This document shows positions 11,041 through 23,300 of a DNA stretch of 64,000 nt, piece after piece. The stretch covers positions 23,430,088 to 23,494,087 of the forward strand of contig CM057157.1 in assembly GCA_029962745.1 (NCBI GenBank), written 5' to 3'. This DNA is from Echinometra lucunter. Its lineage: Eukaryota > Echinodermata > Echinoidea > Camarodonta > Echinometridae. Numbering within the stretch: position 1 is the first letter of the stretch; each line of letters opens with the position of its first letter. The notes under the pieces are model-generated. The model was not told where the DNA came from. It worked only from the letters and a program-made list of their open reading frames with translations, and made no database searches. The translations under genes were made by a program, and so were the position numbers.

Positions 11041-13221
11041 GCGAGAAATTAGCGTGGAGGGAAGTGGAAATGGGGTACAGGGGCGTTGTATGGGATGGTA
11101 GTGATGTGACGACGTTCACTCTCTCACTTGTTTGTCCATAATTCACACACGTTCCCTCTCTCCTTTTCTTGGTAGCAAGCGATCTTTTAGCAACAGTGGG
11201 CCGGAGATTTGTGAATGGTATATAACTGTACGACACTCCACAATGACGATACCGAGAGCATATCTTGCAGTGCAACTCTATTGGAGCTCTAATGCTTCCC
11301 TTTTATTACCTAATAACTTTACACAACCTTCCTTGCATATCATATATAAAGTTATAATTGTGCAACCGAACTTGTACGTGCGTATGAAGTGACTTAAAGC
11401 TACACCTTGATTTTGCTTAACTCTTATTCCTAGTCTCCCAGTACTATTTACAAGACATGTACAAAAGTATATAGGAGTTTGGGTAAGCACAGACATCTCT
11501 AATGTTTTGGACTATGTAACCCTTGACCCATAACAGTATATAACGGTCCCATATTCCCATCTACTTACCAATTAGCTTGCATAATCCCTTCCTGATACAA
11601 CACTCTGGGGCGGCCAATCAAGCAAACATAACGGGCAGGGGAGTGGGACAGGTCTAAGACAAAGGGGGAACTGTAACGAGCTTTACTCTGTACACCAGTT
11701 ATGCCCTGCATTATAATTAAGCTGCCTCCTATCTCCCTTCCCTTAATGTGAACTTGGCTTGGGCTTGGCGCCCACGTGTTTTGTATGTCGAGGCTCTTTG
11801 TTCCTAACTATACCTAATGACTAAGGCCTTTTAGCAAACAATCCTAACAAAGGGGATAACACGGGGCTATTGGGGACTGTAAACTTGCGCCCCGGTGCCA
11901 TGTACTGAATCCCTTCATGTCTGCCCCCCTCCCCCCCAAAACCAAAGGGGTTTTCTTTACATGTATGTTACCTACTATGATGCCTGGCTTCCCAATCTTA
12001 GAATGCTCGGTACTAGAAATTGCTCTGCTCGAGTCCGCCTCGAATCGGATCTGATCAGAACTGATCTGAACTCTCCCCAAAAATCTTGCCCTTTTTATTG
12101 TTTCCGAGCGAGCCCTACCATACCAGTCAAGCATGCATCCTGGGAGAGTTATAAAAGCATTACTTCTACTCATTAACCAATGTGCACTAACTAGGATTAT
12201 TTTACCCATGGAAAGCTGTACTGAACAGGTTCAACCAATATCTCTTCTCTAAACAACCATGCTGGACATAGCCCTGCCTGGGTAATTATATCTGGCCTTG
12301 ATCAACAGCCTCCATTGTTTAAAAGCTTCTTGAAGTATAATTACTTGCTTAAGTCAAGAAGGGTTAGTGCCAGTTTGCACAAGCTGCCATTGTTTGAGAA
12401 TTATTGATCATTTAAAAAGAGGGGTTTAAGCCCCTTTCACTCCTGGACACTGTCAGCCAGGGAATTTGAGTGTGAGTATTGGTCATCTGGGAGTGCAGTA
12501 GTTAAACTGAGGAGAATTTCGACTGTCTCCCTGCTCCCGTAAGAGGGCTTTTTCCTTACAGTGACATTTCGTCACATTATTATCATTCCTGGTATTCCTC
12601 ATGTTGTGGGGGGGGGGGGGGGGGGGGAGTCGATAAATCAAACGTGGGTAGCAAGTAACGACTAGGCTTATGGGAAATATTTTTCATTTTATTTATGGAC
12701 AATAAACCATATGAACCATATAGAAAATGTGGGACGCATTTCATTTTCATGCAGTGTGAACTTGAGACAAAGCAATGGACTTTGCATATACCCGATTATA
12801 TGCTGATCATATTCTGAAGAGAGAGAGAGAGAGAGAGGGGTCCAAGGTTTGTACTTCCATGCACCTTGTGCATGCTTAGCATACGGTTCATCTGCGGTTC
12901 AGAATATTGCTCGACCCGTGCATGCACTGATGGTCTTGTTTAGTTTCTAAACATTATCATATGACAGTATATTTCACACTGTTTCACTTGAGGGGTGCAA
13001 CACAGTATTTCCAACGATTAATTGTGAGAAATGTATGGCTACTGGATCTTAGTGTTGTAAAAGGTCAAGTGTTGTAAAAGTGTTTTTTCCGATCATTGTA
13101 TAACACAAGACATGATTGCTGTCTTAAACAGATGTCATACCACCAAAGAAGGTCACGGCCTACAACTAAACTAAGGTCGAGCATAACTAAACGAAGTCAC
13201 CTGTAATCGTCTTTCACTTCA
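11041..13221. other. Proximal upstream region of gene A
   Basis: No second gene recognised. It contains a pure G-run near 12607-12627 and a short GA run at 12820-12838. A pyrimidine tract ending in CAG at 13222 could be a splice acceptor for a 5' UTR exon. I cannot place a promoter. Confidence 0.45.
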
Positions 13222-13251
13222 GGTCTAACTGTGATTGGACGATCTTTTCCG

Positions 13252-13263
13252 ATGTCGCACTGA
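13252..13263 (+). promoter_or_regulatory. Possible 3-codon upstream ORF before the gene A start
   Basis: ATG TCG CAC TGA lies in the same frame as the gene A start, ending 18 bases before it. If the transcript includes this leader, ribosomes would meet this mini-ORF first. A pyrimidine-rich stretch ending in CAG at 13222 could be a 3' splice site of a 5' UTR intron, so the leader is likely at least partly transcribed. No expression evidence is available. Confidence 0.3.
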
Positions 13264-13281
13264 CGATCGAGCGATCGAGCA

Positions 13282-13432
13282 ATGGCGAGTTCGTGGTTGC
13301 GCCACCATTGGGGTTGGGTGGTCACCGGTGCGACCTGCATCGCTTTCTTCTTCAGCTATGGATTTATGTTGTCTTTCAGCGTTCTCTTCGTCACCTTCCA
13401 GCGGGAGTTCGATAGCAGTGCGACGGCAACGG
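13282..13432 (+). CDS. Gene A exon 1 (start codon, helix 1)
   Basis: ATG at 13282 follows an in-frame TGA at 13261-13263, which fixes it as the first usable start. It encodes 50 residues plus one base: MASSWLRHHWGWVV, then a hydrophobic helix ending in the FQREFDSSATAT linker. Gene B exon 1 aligns over the same stretch (GWV...FGFML.FS..FV.LQ.EF.S.AT.T). The donor is G|GTAAGT at 13433 (phase 1). The paralogue has a longer, more basic N-terminus. Confidence 0.9.
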
Positions 13433-16400
13433 GTAAGTTACTCAAACTATGACACTCGACATGACATTTTCCGGCAGCTTTTTGGACCAATACAGTTTTG
13501 CTCCAATTTTCACCTTTTTCTGAGCACACATAGACTTCTTTCGAAGTTAGAATGCGCAACGATATTGTACTTATTATTGTTTTTTTATTGTATTATTAAT
13601 ATCCCCAGGTAAAAAAAAAAACAGTTAAAACCAATTGAATTTTTCAACTGGTATCAACTGAATCAACTGGTACCAGTTGAATCCATTTGTCCGAACTGGT
13701 ATATGTGCCAGTTTATTCAACTGGTTTCAACTGGAAGTAACTGGATCACATTATGCACCAGTTTATTCCAGTTGGAACTAGTGGAATAAACTGGGCAAAA
13801 TAATACCAGTTAAAAACCACTTGACGCAACTGGCAGATTTACCAGTTGATTCCACATGAAAGCAATGAAATAAACTGGCATATTAAAATATACAAGTTGA
13901 TTCCAGTTGAAACAAATACCAGGTGAAATCTTCTGGTCAAAACTAGCAAATTTACAAGTTGATTCCAGTTGAAACCAGTTGAACAAAATGACAGATAGAA
14001 ACATGCAAGTTGATTCCAGTTGAAGCAACTGGACTAAACTCCATTTAATACCAGTTGGAATCATCACGTACTGGCGGAGTTATCAGTTGATTCCACCTAA
14101 GAAAGTAATCATGCTATAAACTAAAGTGTCTAAATGGAGTAACTGCCAGTTGATGAACAGATGAAACCAGTCAGAAATTTCCAACTTTGATTTTACTGGT
14201 TTTAATAGGTTTCATTAGCTTTAAGAGGAAGCAAACAAATTTGAATGAATTAAGGCAATTATGTTTCCATTATTTTGTAAAAACTAGGATACCGACTCAC
14301 AACTGAAACCAGTATCATAGAACATGAGCAAACTAAGTACCAATGCAAACCATTTCCAGTTGAAACCACTATATTCAACTGGTGACTGCTTATTGTTGAA
14401 ACCAGTAGAAAACTGTACCATTTGAATACCGGTTGAAACCAGTTAATTTGCATAAGTGACTATTGGATGTGAGCAGATTCATATTTCACTCTAATTTATT
14501 TGAATTTTCTGCACATTTCTTAATTACTGATGATTTAGCCTTGTGTAATACATTTCCAGAATATAAAAAAGTGAAATTAGCAATCCTCAAGACATTACAT
14601 CATTTTGTATCAATGACAGGTAATTAAACCTAAATTGCATTCATTTAAATACAAATATATGGAGACCGTACTTGTTACCATATACAAATGTAAGTCTTCA
14701 ATCACCAATGCCCTACACATTAGACAGAGACTAGAGGCAAACCAGTACTTCCATATGCAGTTGTCATTGCACTGGCAAACATTAGAACATGTACTAATTA
14801 ATTTTAGTACCTGTTACTAATTAAGATTGACAACTGTTGGTCTTAACTGGATTCAACTGGTTACAACTGGTTCCAATTGGAATCCAGTAAGAACCAGTTT
14901 AATGCAACTGGTACTTGTACCAGTTGATTCCAGTTAAGTGAACTGGTTTCAATATGTAAATTGGTATACTGGTACCATTTGATTCCATTTAAGTGAACTG
15001 GTTTCAGTATGGAAATTGGTATACTGGTCCTAACTGGTACGAGTTGATTCCAGTTAAGTGAACTGGTTTCAATATGGAAATTGGTATACTGGTCTTAACT
15101 GGTACCAGTTGAACTGGTATTTCCAACTGGTACCAGTTGAGAACTGGTATTCCAACTGGGACCCAGTTGAAATTTGTCAACTGGATTCCAGTTGATTCCA
15201 GTTGATTCCAGTATACCAATTCCCATATTGTTGACGAGGTGTTGGAGCCACTGCAGTCGTGCCGTATGCAACAGCCACCGGAGACAAGTTTGTTTTTATG
15301 GACGACAATGCAAGACCTCACCGCACTCGAGTCGTCGATAGTTGTGGAGGAAAGAGGCACTGAGCGTATGGGAATGGCCTACAAGACTGCAACCCCATCA
15401 AGACTGCTGGAATAACATCAAGTGGAAAGCCAACAAGAAGGTGAAGGACAATACCTCTCTGGCAGTGTTTGGAGGAGTTCCAGCACATTTTGCAGAGAGC
15501 CTAGGCAAACCTGGATCAACGTCGCGTTCAAACATTGATCAGCAGTATGCTGAATAGGGAGGTGTCGCGAGGAGTCGATGCAGGCGGTGGACCTATCAAT
15601 TATTGAATACTTCATCCACTGTGATGCTTATTAAAAGTAAAGCATAGAGTGACAAGCAACAGATGGTGCTTGAAAGTTCAGAAAAATGTGTGATTCTCTT
15701 GTTATTCGTGTAGAAGCTGACACAAATCAGAAAAGTGCAACTTTTTTCTACACCTTTTGTCACCTTAGGTGCATGATTTTACACCAACAGTGCCATCAAC
15801 TGGCAGATATATACCATTCATTTTATGCGTAAGAAACTCCACATTCATTACCGTTTGAATGATCAAAATTGGTAAAATACTTTTTGAGATGATATGAAAA
15901 AATGCTGGGGGGGGGGGGGACTTACTTTTTTGGTTGAGTGTATATTGGTATTCTATCGGTATATCAAACAGTAACAAGTCCTCTTGTTAGATCATCATGA
16001 TTATTGTTCACTTCTTTTCCCAAATCAAGACTTTCCGAGGGATCTGTATGTGCTGTCTCAATAATAATAACACGGCCCTCCATGTTGGATTCATTTGGGT
16101 TCTGGAAGCTGGAGGGCTGGCTTCCATGGGAGCGGCTTCCTATTTAGCTTGCATTGTACAGTAGAGGCCTAGACGCAGCTTTGTTTTCCCAGAGTAAACA
16201 TGGCTGAAGAGGTACTATGTGAAGGCGAGTAATAGGGCAATAGACGGTGTATATTGGGACTGTACATCATTGACGTAATCCTGGGGGATTAGGGGGGGGG
16301 GGGGGGGTGGCGTCTAGAAATATCCCCCACTTTTTAAGGAAGAAATTATATTTTAATTTATCAGTAAGTGAAATTTTTGATAATCTATCATAAACTACCA

Positions 16401-19400
16401 TCATATTTTAGAATTTCTATTTGAAAATGCGATTAGAAACCAGAAAAGTAGTTATTTTTGGCTCGCACGATTCGCTCACTCGCATTATGAAAATTTAAAT
16501 GTGTAGGGGGGTCTGTGCGGGTGGGTGAGGGTGTGTGTTTAAGTGTCAGTTAGACAGAAAAAAAAAATCTGCAAAAAGTCGATCATTCCCCCCCCCCCCC
16601 CTTATGCCAGTGCTGCACATTCTCTATGTGGAAATTGTGACAAACTTTGCACTCCATACCATTCAAAACTAATAAGTACAAATACAATAGCGCAGTATTA
16701 TCACAGCATGCAGTAATTAGTGGCATTTTCCTACAACCCCCGGTGGAGCTTTTGATTTGATTTTGATTTATTTTTTCTTCTGCATTCATATCAACATTTT
16801 GGTAACATAATATACAAAAAAGATACTTTTTTGACAATAAGTCATAAATACACAGGTATTCGTAACAATCATTTTTCAACAAAGAAAAAAGAAAGAAAGA
16901 CAGATAAATTGTCAAATTATTGTAATCAATTAAAAATGAAATCATTTGTGGAAGAAGGATTAGCATTATAAGCAACATGCTTGACAATATGGCAACCCCA
17001 ATTAAATATTATTAAATAAATAAACCAAAATAATTGAAATCCTAACTGAAAAAGATAGTGACAATGATGATGATGATGATGATAATGATGATGGTGATGA
17101 TGACGAGGATGATATTGGCAATGATTCAAATGGTAGAAAGGATGACGTTGTGAAAAGACTGAAGAGTTGACACAGAAATTTTACCTTGAATATTCTGATA
17201 GTAACATGGTCTTAATTTTGGCTTTGAAAGAGTAGGAGGAACTACTGGATTTAATTAATTCTGGGAGAGGATGCCAAAGGTCTGGACCATGGTGTCTTAT
17301 GGATCTATGGGCAATAAGCATGTTAAGTATCTTTGGGTTGACTAAATGAAGATTGGAGGAATTGCGAGTAGGGTAGGAGTGAACAGTTTTATTTTAAGTA
17401 TAAAAGTGTTGAACTGGAAGAGGGAGCATGTCATTTAGATACTTAAATATAAACAGTTAACTTTGTAGTGAATTAATGTCAAATACTGTTAGAGATTTCA
17501 ATTCGTAAAATATTGGTCTGGTGTGAGATAGATATTGTGAACCGGTACAAATGCGAAGGGCTTTCTTTTGCAATAAGTAAATAGAGTTGGTTTTTGTTTT
17601 GTTGCTGATGGCCCATACTAAATTGCAATATGTTATATACGGTAATATCAATCAGTTATGAAGCATAATGAGCGTTTTACAAGGGATATATCTCTTTATT
17701 TTATACAGTATACCAACATTCCTAGAAATGGAAGTAGTTATGACGTATATTTCGTTCCAATTTAAATTTTCATCGATAATGACACCCACAAATTTTGTTT
17801 GTTGCTTTCTTTCGAGAGGTACGTTATCTATAAGTATGTTGTAAGGAAAGTCATTGACATGAGAATCTACGTGTTTGAAATACATGCAATTTGTTTTATT
17901 GATATCAAGGGACAATTAGTTGCACTTAAACCACAAAAATAATTTTGGTAACTCATTATTAAGTGTATTTACTAGGGTATTTAAGTTATGATGTGAGTAG
18001 AAGATGTTGGTGTCATGTGCGAATAATATGAATGATAAGAGACGCGTTGTATTGGTTAAATCATTAATATATATATTAGAAAAAGTAACGGGTCTGATAT
18101 TGACCCTTGTGGAACACCGCATTAGACTGATAGGAAATTTGAAGAAACATCCTTATACACTACACATTGTTGTTTGTTAGATAGATAGCTCTTAAACCGG
18201 GAGAGAGCAACTTCACGAATTCCATAAGAGTGAAGTTTTTGAAGTAAAATCTGGTGGTCCATAAATACTCCTATTACATGCTCTTTATTGGCCATGGCAT
18301 TTGTTATTTTTGTACGAAAGCTAGTTCGGAAACCACATTGATTTAAATTTAGGAAATGAAATGTATCCAAAAACCTATACAGCCTTTTGTAAATGGTCTC
18401 TTCTAGGATTTTGATATGCTAGGGAGAATGGATATAGGCCTGTAATTATTTATTTCATGAGGATTGTATTTTTAAAAAATAGGGTTTACCTTTGCTATTT
18501 TTAGGGACTCGGGACATTTCCCAGTGTGAACTGATAGAATAAAAATGTGAGTTAAAGGAGAAGCAATGCAATATATAATTTGCTTAACTCTTTCGGTGCC
18601 AAGGCGTTTTGCTTGTTCAAAGATTCTACCAAATTATGAACAATGCTTACTTTTCACATGCCTGCAAATCTTCAACAGTAACTCCTATACCAATATGTTG
18701 TAAAGTTGTAGAAAATTTATTACCCTTTCAAATGAATGAAACCAAGTATTCCTATAAATTCAATGTCTTGCATGAAAATTATTGTGAAACAGCACTGAGC
18801 TTCCGTCTTGCCCTTTACGCTTTCGTTTCTCTTTTTGTTTGCTAATGTTTTATGCTAAAGTTACAATGGATCCTTTCCTAAATCTGCATTTTTCTTTTAA
18901 AGATCCTATGGTAGCATATAGTACGTGGCTGATAGATATTTGGAATACTACAATCATCCTCTACACTTTAACATATTTTCATCACCATTTACTTCTTTGC
19001 AAGTGGAGTAATGGTCGATTGAAAATGCAAAGTTTTTTGTCATATATACGTGGCAATGCCACTGTAAGAGTTGAAGAGGAAATTACTAATTCTATCGTGA
19101 CCCTGTGATTTACTTGACTTTAGATTTTTTGTTATTTCGATTATTTCATAAGGATTTGTGGGATTCAAAACAGTGAAGAAGTTGCAGGTTCAGGGAGAAA
19201 TTTAGTAAATTTTTCGTTCGGTTTATTAAGTTTATTTGCTAAATTAGGTCCTATGTTTACGAAAAAGGAATTAAAGGTATGAGTTATGTCTTCGCACTTG
19301 GTAATTGTATTATCCATTGTAAAATTATCATTGGGTGATTTTTTTTCTCTTTTTTGCCAATCAAATCATTTATAACCTCCCATGTAGATTCCACATCAGA

Positions 19401-20316
19401 CTTCACTCTGTTAAGTTTATCGGAACAGTACATTTTACGAGAAGTTCGAATGATATTAGTTAATTTATTTCGGTACGTTTTATATTTGTTTTTATTATGA
19501 GTAGTAGAGTTTGTATAATAAGTCTTATAAAGTTTATTCCTTTTGTGTATGGATCGTAAGATTGCTTTTGTTATTCATGGCATTTTACAACCTTTATTTT
19601 TCTTTTTTTGCAAATACCAGAGGAATTTTTTTTCGTAATACATCTGTAATTTTTAATAAAAATTTCCGTATGCAATATTTACGTCTGATTCACTATAGAT
19701 ATCCAACCATTCTTCTGTCGCTAGATCCCTTTTGAGAGATTCATTGTTTTGGGGTGTTTCCTTCCTGTACATGCTTGATTTAGCTGACTTTTTCATTGAA
19801 ATATCATACACATTACAAAAATCGGCAAATGCTCAGATATATCGGAGTACAGTCATCCACTAATCATGTCTTTGTCGAAGATATTAGAAAAAATATTATC
19901 TATAAGGGTTGAAGATTGACCCTCAATCCTGGTTGGTTTATTTATATGTGGATAACAACTGGTAGAATAAGTAATGTGAAGAAGGGTATCATGATAACTA
20001 CTTTGCGATAACACATGACGAAAATCGATCGTTTAAAACTGATCTGATTTTTGCAACTTCTACCCCATATCCAGACGCGAAAAATTTTGATTCGTTATCG
20101 AGTTCTAGTTCGAAACGATGCACTGACCGTCTTTTCGTTATACGTCGTTTCGTTATACGATGTTCAGACGTATAAATTCATCGTATAGCTATACCGTTTT
20201 AGTATAGCTATACCGTTCTAGTATCTGAACACCCTGACAGACAGCTGAGATTGCAGTAAGCCTAAATAAACAAAAGTGCCCTTGCTGGAGAAACGATAGA
20301 CCTTCACAGTTTGATA

Positions 20317-20358
<42 letters not shown>

Positions 20359-23300
20359 GCAGGGAGAAAGAGTAACACGCCTAGTGCACGCGCACCGGGC
20401 TAGTTTATGGAGTTAAAAATGTTGCTAGAATCGCAATTTCTGGGTCATTTTGCTTCGTTCGAAGTTTAATATTGGTTTTCATCTAAATTATGAGTGACTT
20501 TGGACATGGCAATATCTTAAAACAGGTACAACATATATTTCCTACCTCACATTTCCTTTCAGGCAGTGCGGTGTTAAGAGTTTGTTAACACTATTACGTA
20601 AGATGATAAGGAGTGCAGGACTGGTGTAATCCAAAACCATCACCTCTCGTGTGAAGATGCTAGTACTGATAAGACTTTTAACGTGCCTTTTGGATAGCGG
20701 GTACCCAGCAAACACATAACGTTTTCAGAATGTTTCCTCAAAGTTTTTTTGAGGTTCCGTACGTCTTCGTCTAAAACGGACGTTTTTAAAACGTACATAT
20801 GACGTCAAAGTTTGGACTTAGCATTTACCGCAAAGCACAGTTTTTTTTGGAAAACGTTTTTAAAACGTCAATGGACGTTACAAAATGAAACGTCCTTTAC
20901 AAAACGTTTGTAGAACGTCATCGGACGTTACAAAATTAAACGTCCGGTACCTAATTAAGGTGTACAGAACGTTTTATCCTGACCTATTTTTGGTTGAATG
21001 TTTATTAAACGTGTTACAAACGTCCAATTCTAAATCATAATGAATGAGCAAATAAAAACACTCTTCAACAAATGTAGTATCGTTACCAAATTTCTTTTTT
21101 CCGATGTCCAAATGAACAAATGAACACATTCTTCTACAAAAATCAGTCGGTTGATATCGTAAATGAATTATATATATTTCATTCCCAAGGAACACAAAAC
21201 GTTTTCAAAAAGTTCACAAAACGTTTTTTATAACGTCCGCTACGTCTTCGTCTGGAAAAAAAAAGTTCTTAAAACGTTTTTTCAAAACGTGTTGGGGTTT
21301 TCTGCAGGTCCTTAGACCGGAAAGTAATCGATCATGATTCATGAAATATTCACATAAGACCTAGAATTGACCAAAATCATAATTTTAAAAGGACAAATGG
21401 CAATCTATTTCGGCCTTTCTGTAATGCAAAATTCTATAATGCAAAATAATGCAAAACATTGATTGAAATGCCCAAAATGCAATTCGACGAGGTATTTCTG
21501 GGTCTAAATTCAAAATTGTAATCGTCAGCTGTTTTTTAACGGTCATTGCAATCGGGTCCCTATATATAAAAAGTCTTGACAAGAGAGCAGTACATAGGTT
21601 TAAGATATAGGATAGGATAGAATATAGGCATAGGGTTGTTAGGATTACAGGAGGACTGTAGCTATCATAGAACATTAAGAGGATTCTACTGAAAGAACTT
21701 CTCTTCACGATAATTTTTTATAAAAATTATAATTATCAAAGGTTTTCTGGACATTCTTAAAAGGTTCTTAAGAGGTTTTCTAAAGGTTCTTAAAAGGTTT
21801 TCTGAACGTTCTCAAAACATTTGTTAAACGTCTAAAGGTTTTCTGCAGGTCCCTTGACTAGAAAGCAAATGCATAAAAGGTTTTTAATTTTTTAACGTTT
21901 AGAAAACGTTTAACAAATGTCCAATAAAACGTTTTGTGGACGTCTGCAGAACGTGCACAGAACGTCTATAACGTCCAAAAGGTTTTCAGCAGATCTGTAA
22001 TAATTTTGAAAGGTTTTTTTTAATGTTTTTTTTTTTTAAGTTTGAAAAACGTTTTTTAAACGTCCATATGAAACGTTTTAAATACGTCAAAAACCTTCCA
22101 CAAAAAGACGTTCTGAAAACGATTCGACAAAACGTCCAAATAACGAACTTGGAATGTTTCAAGAACGTTCAGAAAACGTCCAATTGTTAGCTGGGTAGCT
22201 ATAGCCCACCTAAGATGCATAGGATCATGTGCTAAAGTGGTGGGGATATTTTAAACGAGGATTTTCGTAATGAGGTCAATATCAAAATCACCCATTAAAT
22301 ATAATTGTTTACCTTCTCCCGTAAGAGTATGAAGGCATTCATCAAGATCTTCACAAAATGAATTAATAGGACCACGATGAGGTCTGCAAATTAATCCAAC
22401 GATTGTTTGAATTCATGATTTCTAAAAACAAAGATTCACTTTGTTTAAATGATATTTCCTTTCGTAGTTTAAATTGTAGTTGTTCATTGACATAAAATGC
22501 TACTTCCTCCTTTCTTTTCTTCACGATCTTGTCTGATTAGTGTATGATTTTTCAAGTTAAATAAGTTAGTCGAGGTATTATGAAGCTCTTAATAACGCTC
22601 TCACACCCTAGTTGAGTTCATATAACCACCAGTGAAGCTCTTAAAATATATATCACTCTCATACCCTAGTTGAACTCAGACGACCCATCGTGGAGCTCTT
22701 GAAATATACGTGTGTACATAATACAACACCCTCATACCCTATATCTGAGCTCATACTACCCCTGGTGAAGCTCTTTAAACATGTATATAACACAATACTC
22801 TGATATCCCAGTCGAGCTTAGTCTAGTTCTGGACGTATTTTATTTATCTCTCTCCACCTCCTGTTACCCGCGTAGAGTGCGAAGGCCACTGATTCACTCC
22901 CCCGCAAATTCACCTGTTCACTGCACCTTCCTCGTAAAAAGAGTAAGTGGACGTCGCGCCATCAACGCTGATTGCATAGCGTTTGGTAATGGTATATGAA
23001 GTACATATTATGTGCATGTACGGGTCAGGAAAAAAAAAAACTACATACGTCCAGATCTACACTAATAATACGAGCTCCATTTCAGCTCCTCAAAATATAC
23101 AGTGCGTATGCGGAATGACAGTCGGAGGCATCCATGCATGCTTGCTTAAAGGGGGTACCCAATGCTGAAACAGTGTTAGCTCCTTTAAAAGAGCATGATT
23201 TTATTAGCAGAAAATCATCTGCCTAAAGTTTTAGAAAAAGTCGTGTTGCCAAGGAAACCCCCAAATGTGGTACGATTTCAGGATATTTTTGACCCCTCAG

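Larger units (their letters stand above)
16750..22575 (-). mobile_element. Minus-strand LINE (CR1/L2/Jockey group), decayed and interrupted
   Basis: Read on the minus strand: endonuclease at 22575-22236 (AFYVNEQLQFKLRKEISF, then LMGDFDIDL), continued after an insertion at 20005-19840 (TSCYPHINKPTRI, STLIDNIFSN, SDISEHLPIF); a linker at 19500-19200 (SRKMYCSDKLNRVKSDVEST); reverse transcriptase at 18370-17650 (IYINDLTNTTRLLSFILFAH with HDT for the ADD motif, FVGVIIDENLNW); a tail PYITYCNLVW and, at 17430-17190, HSYPTRNSS with SIRHHGPDLW. The 3' end is an (AAATC)n-like tail near 16750. Many stops and frameshifts make it inactive. Confidence 0.85.
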
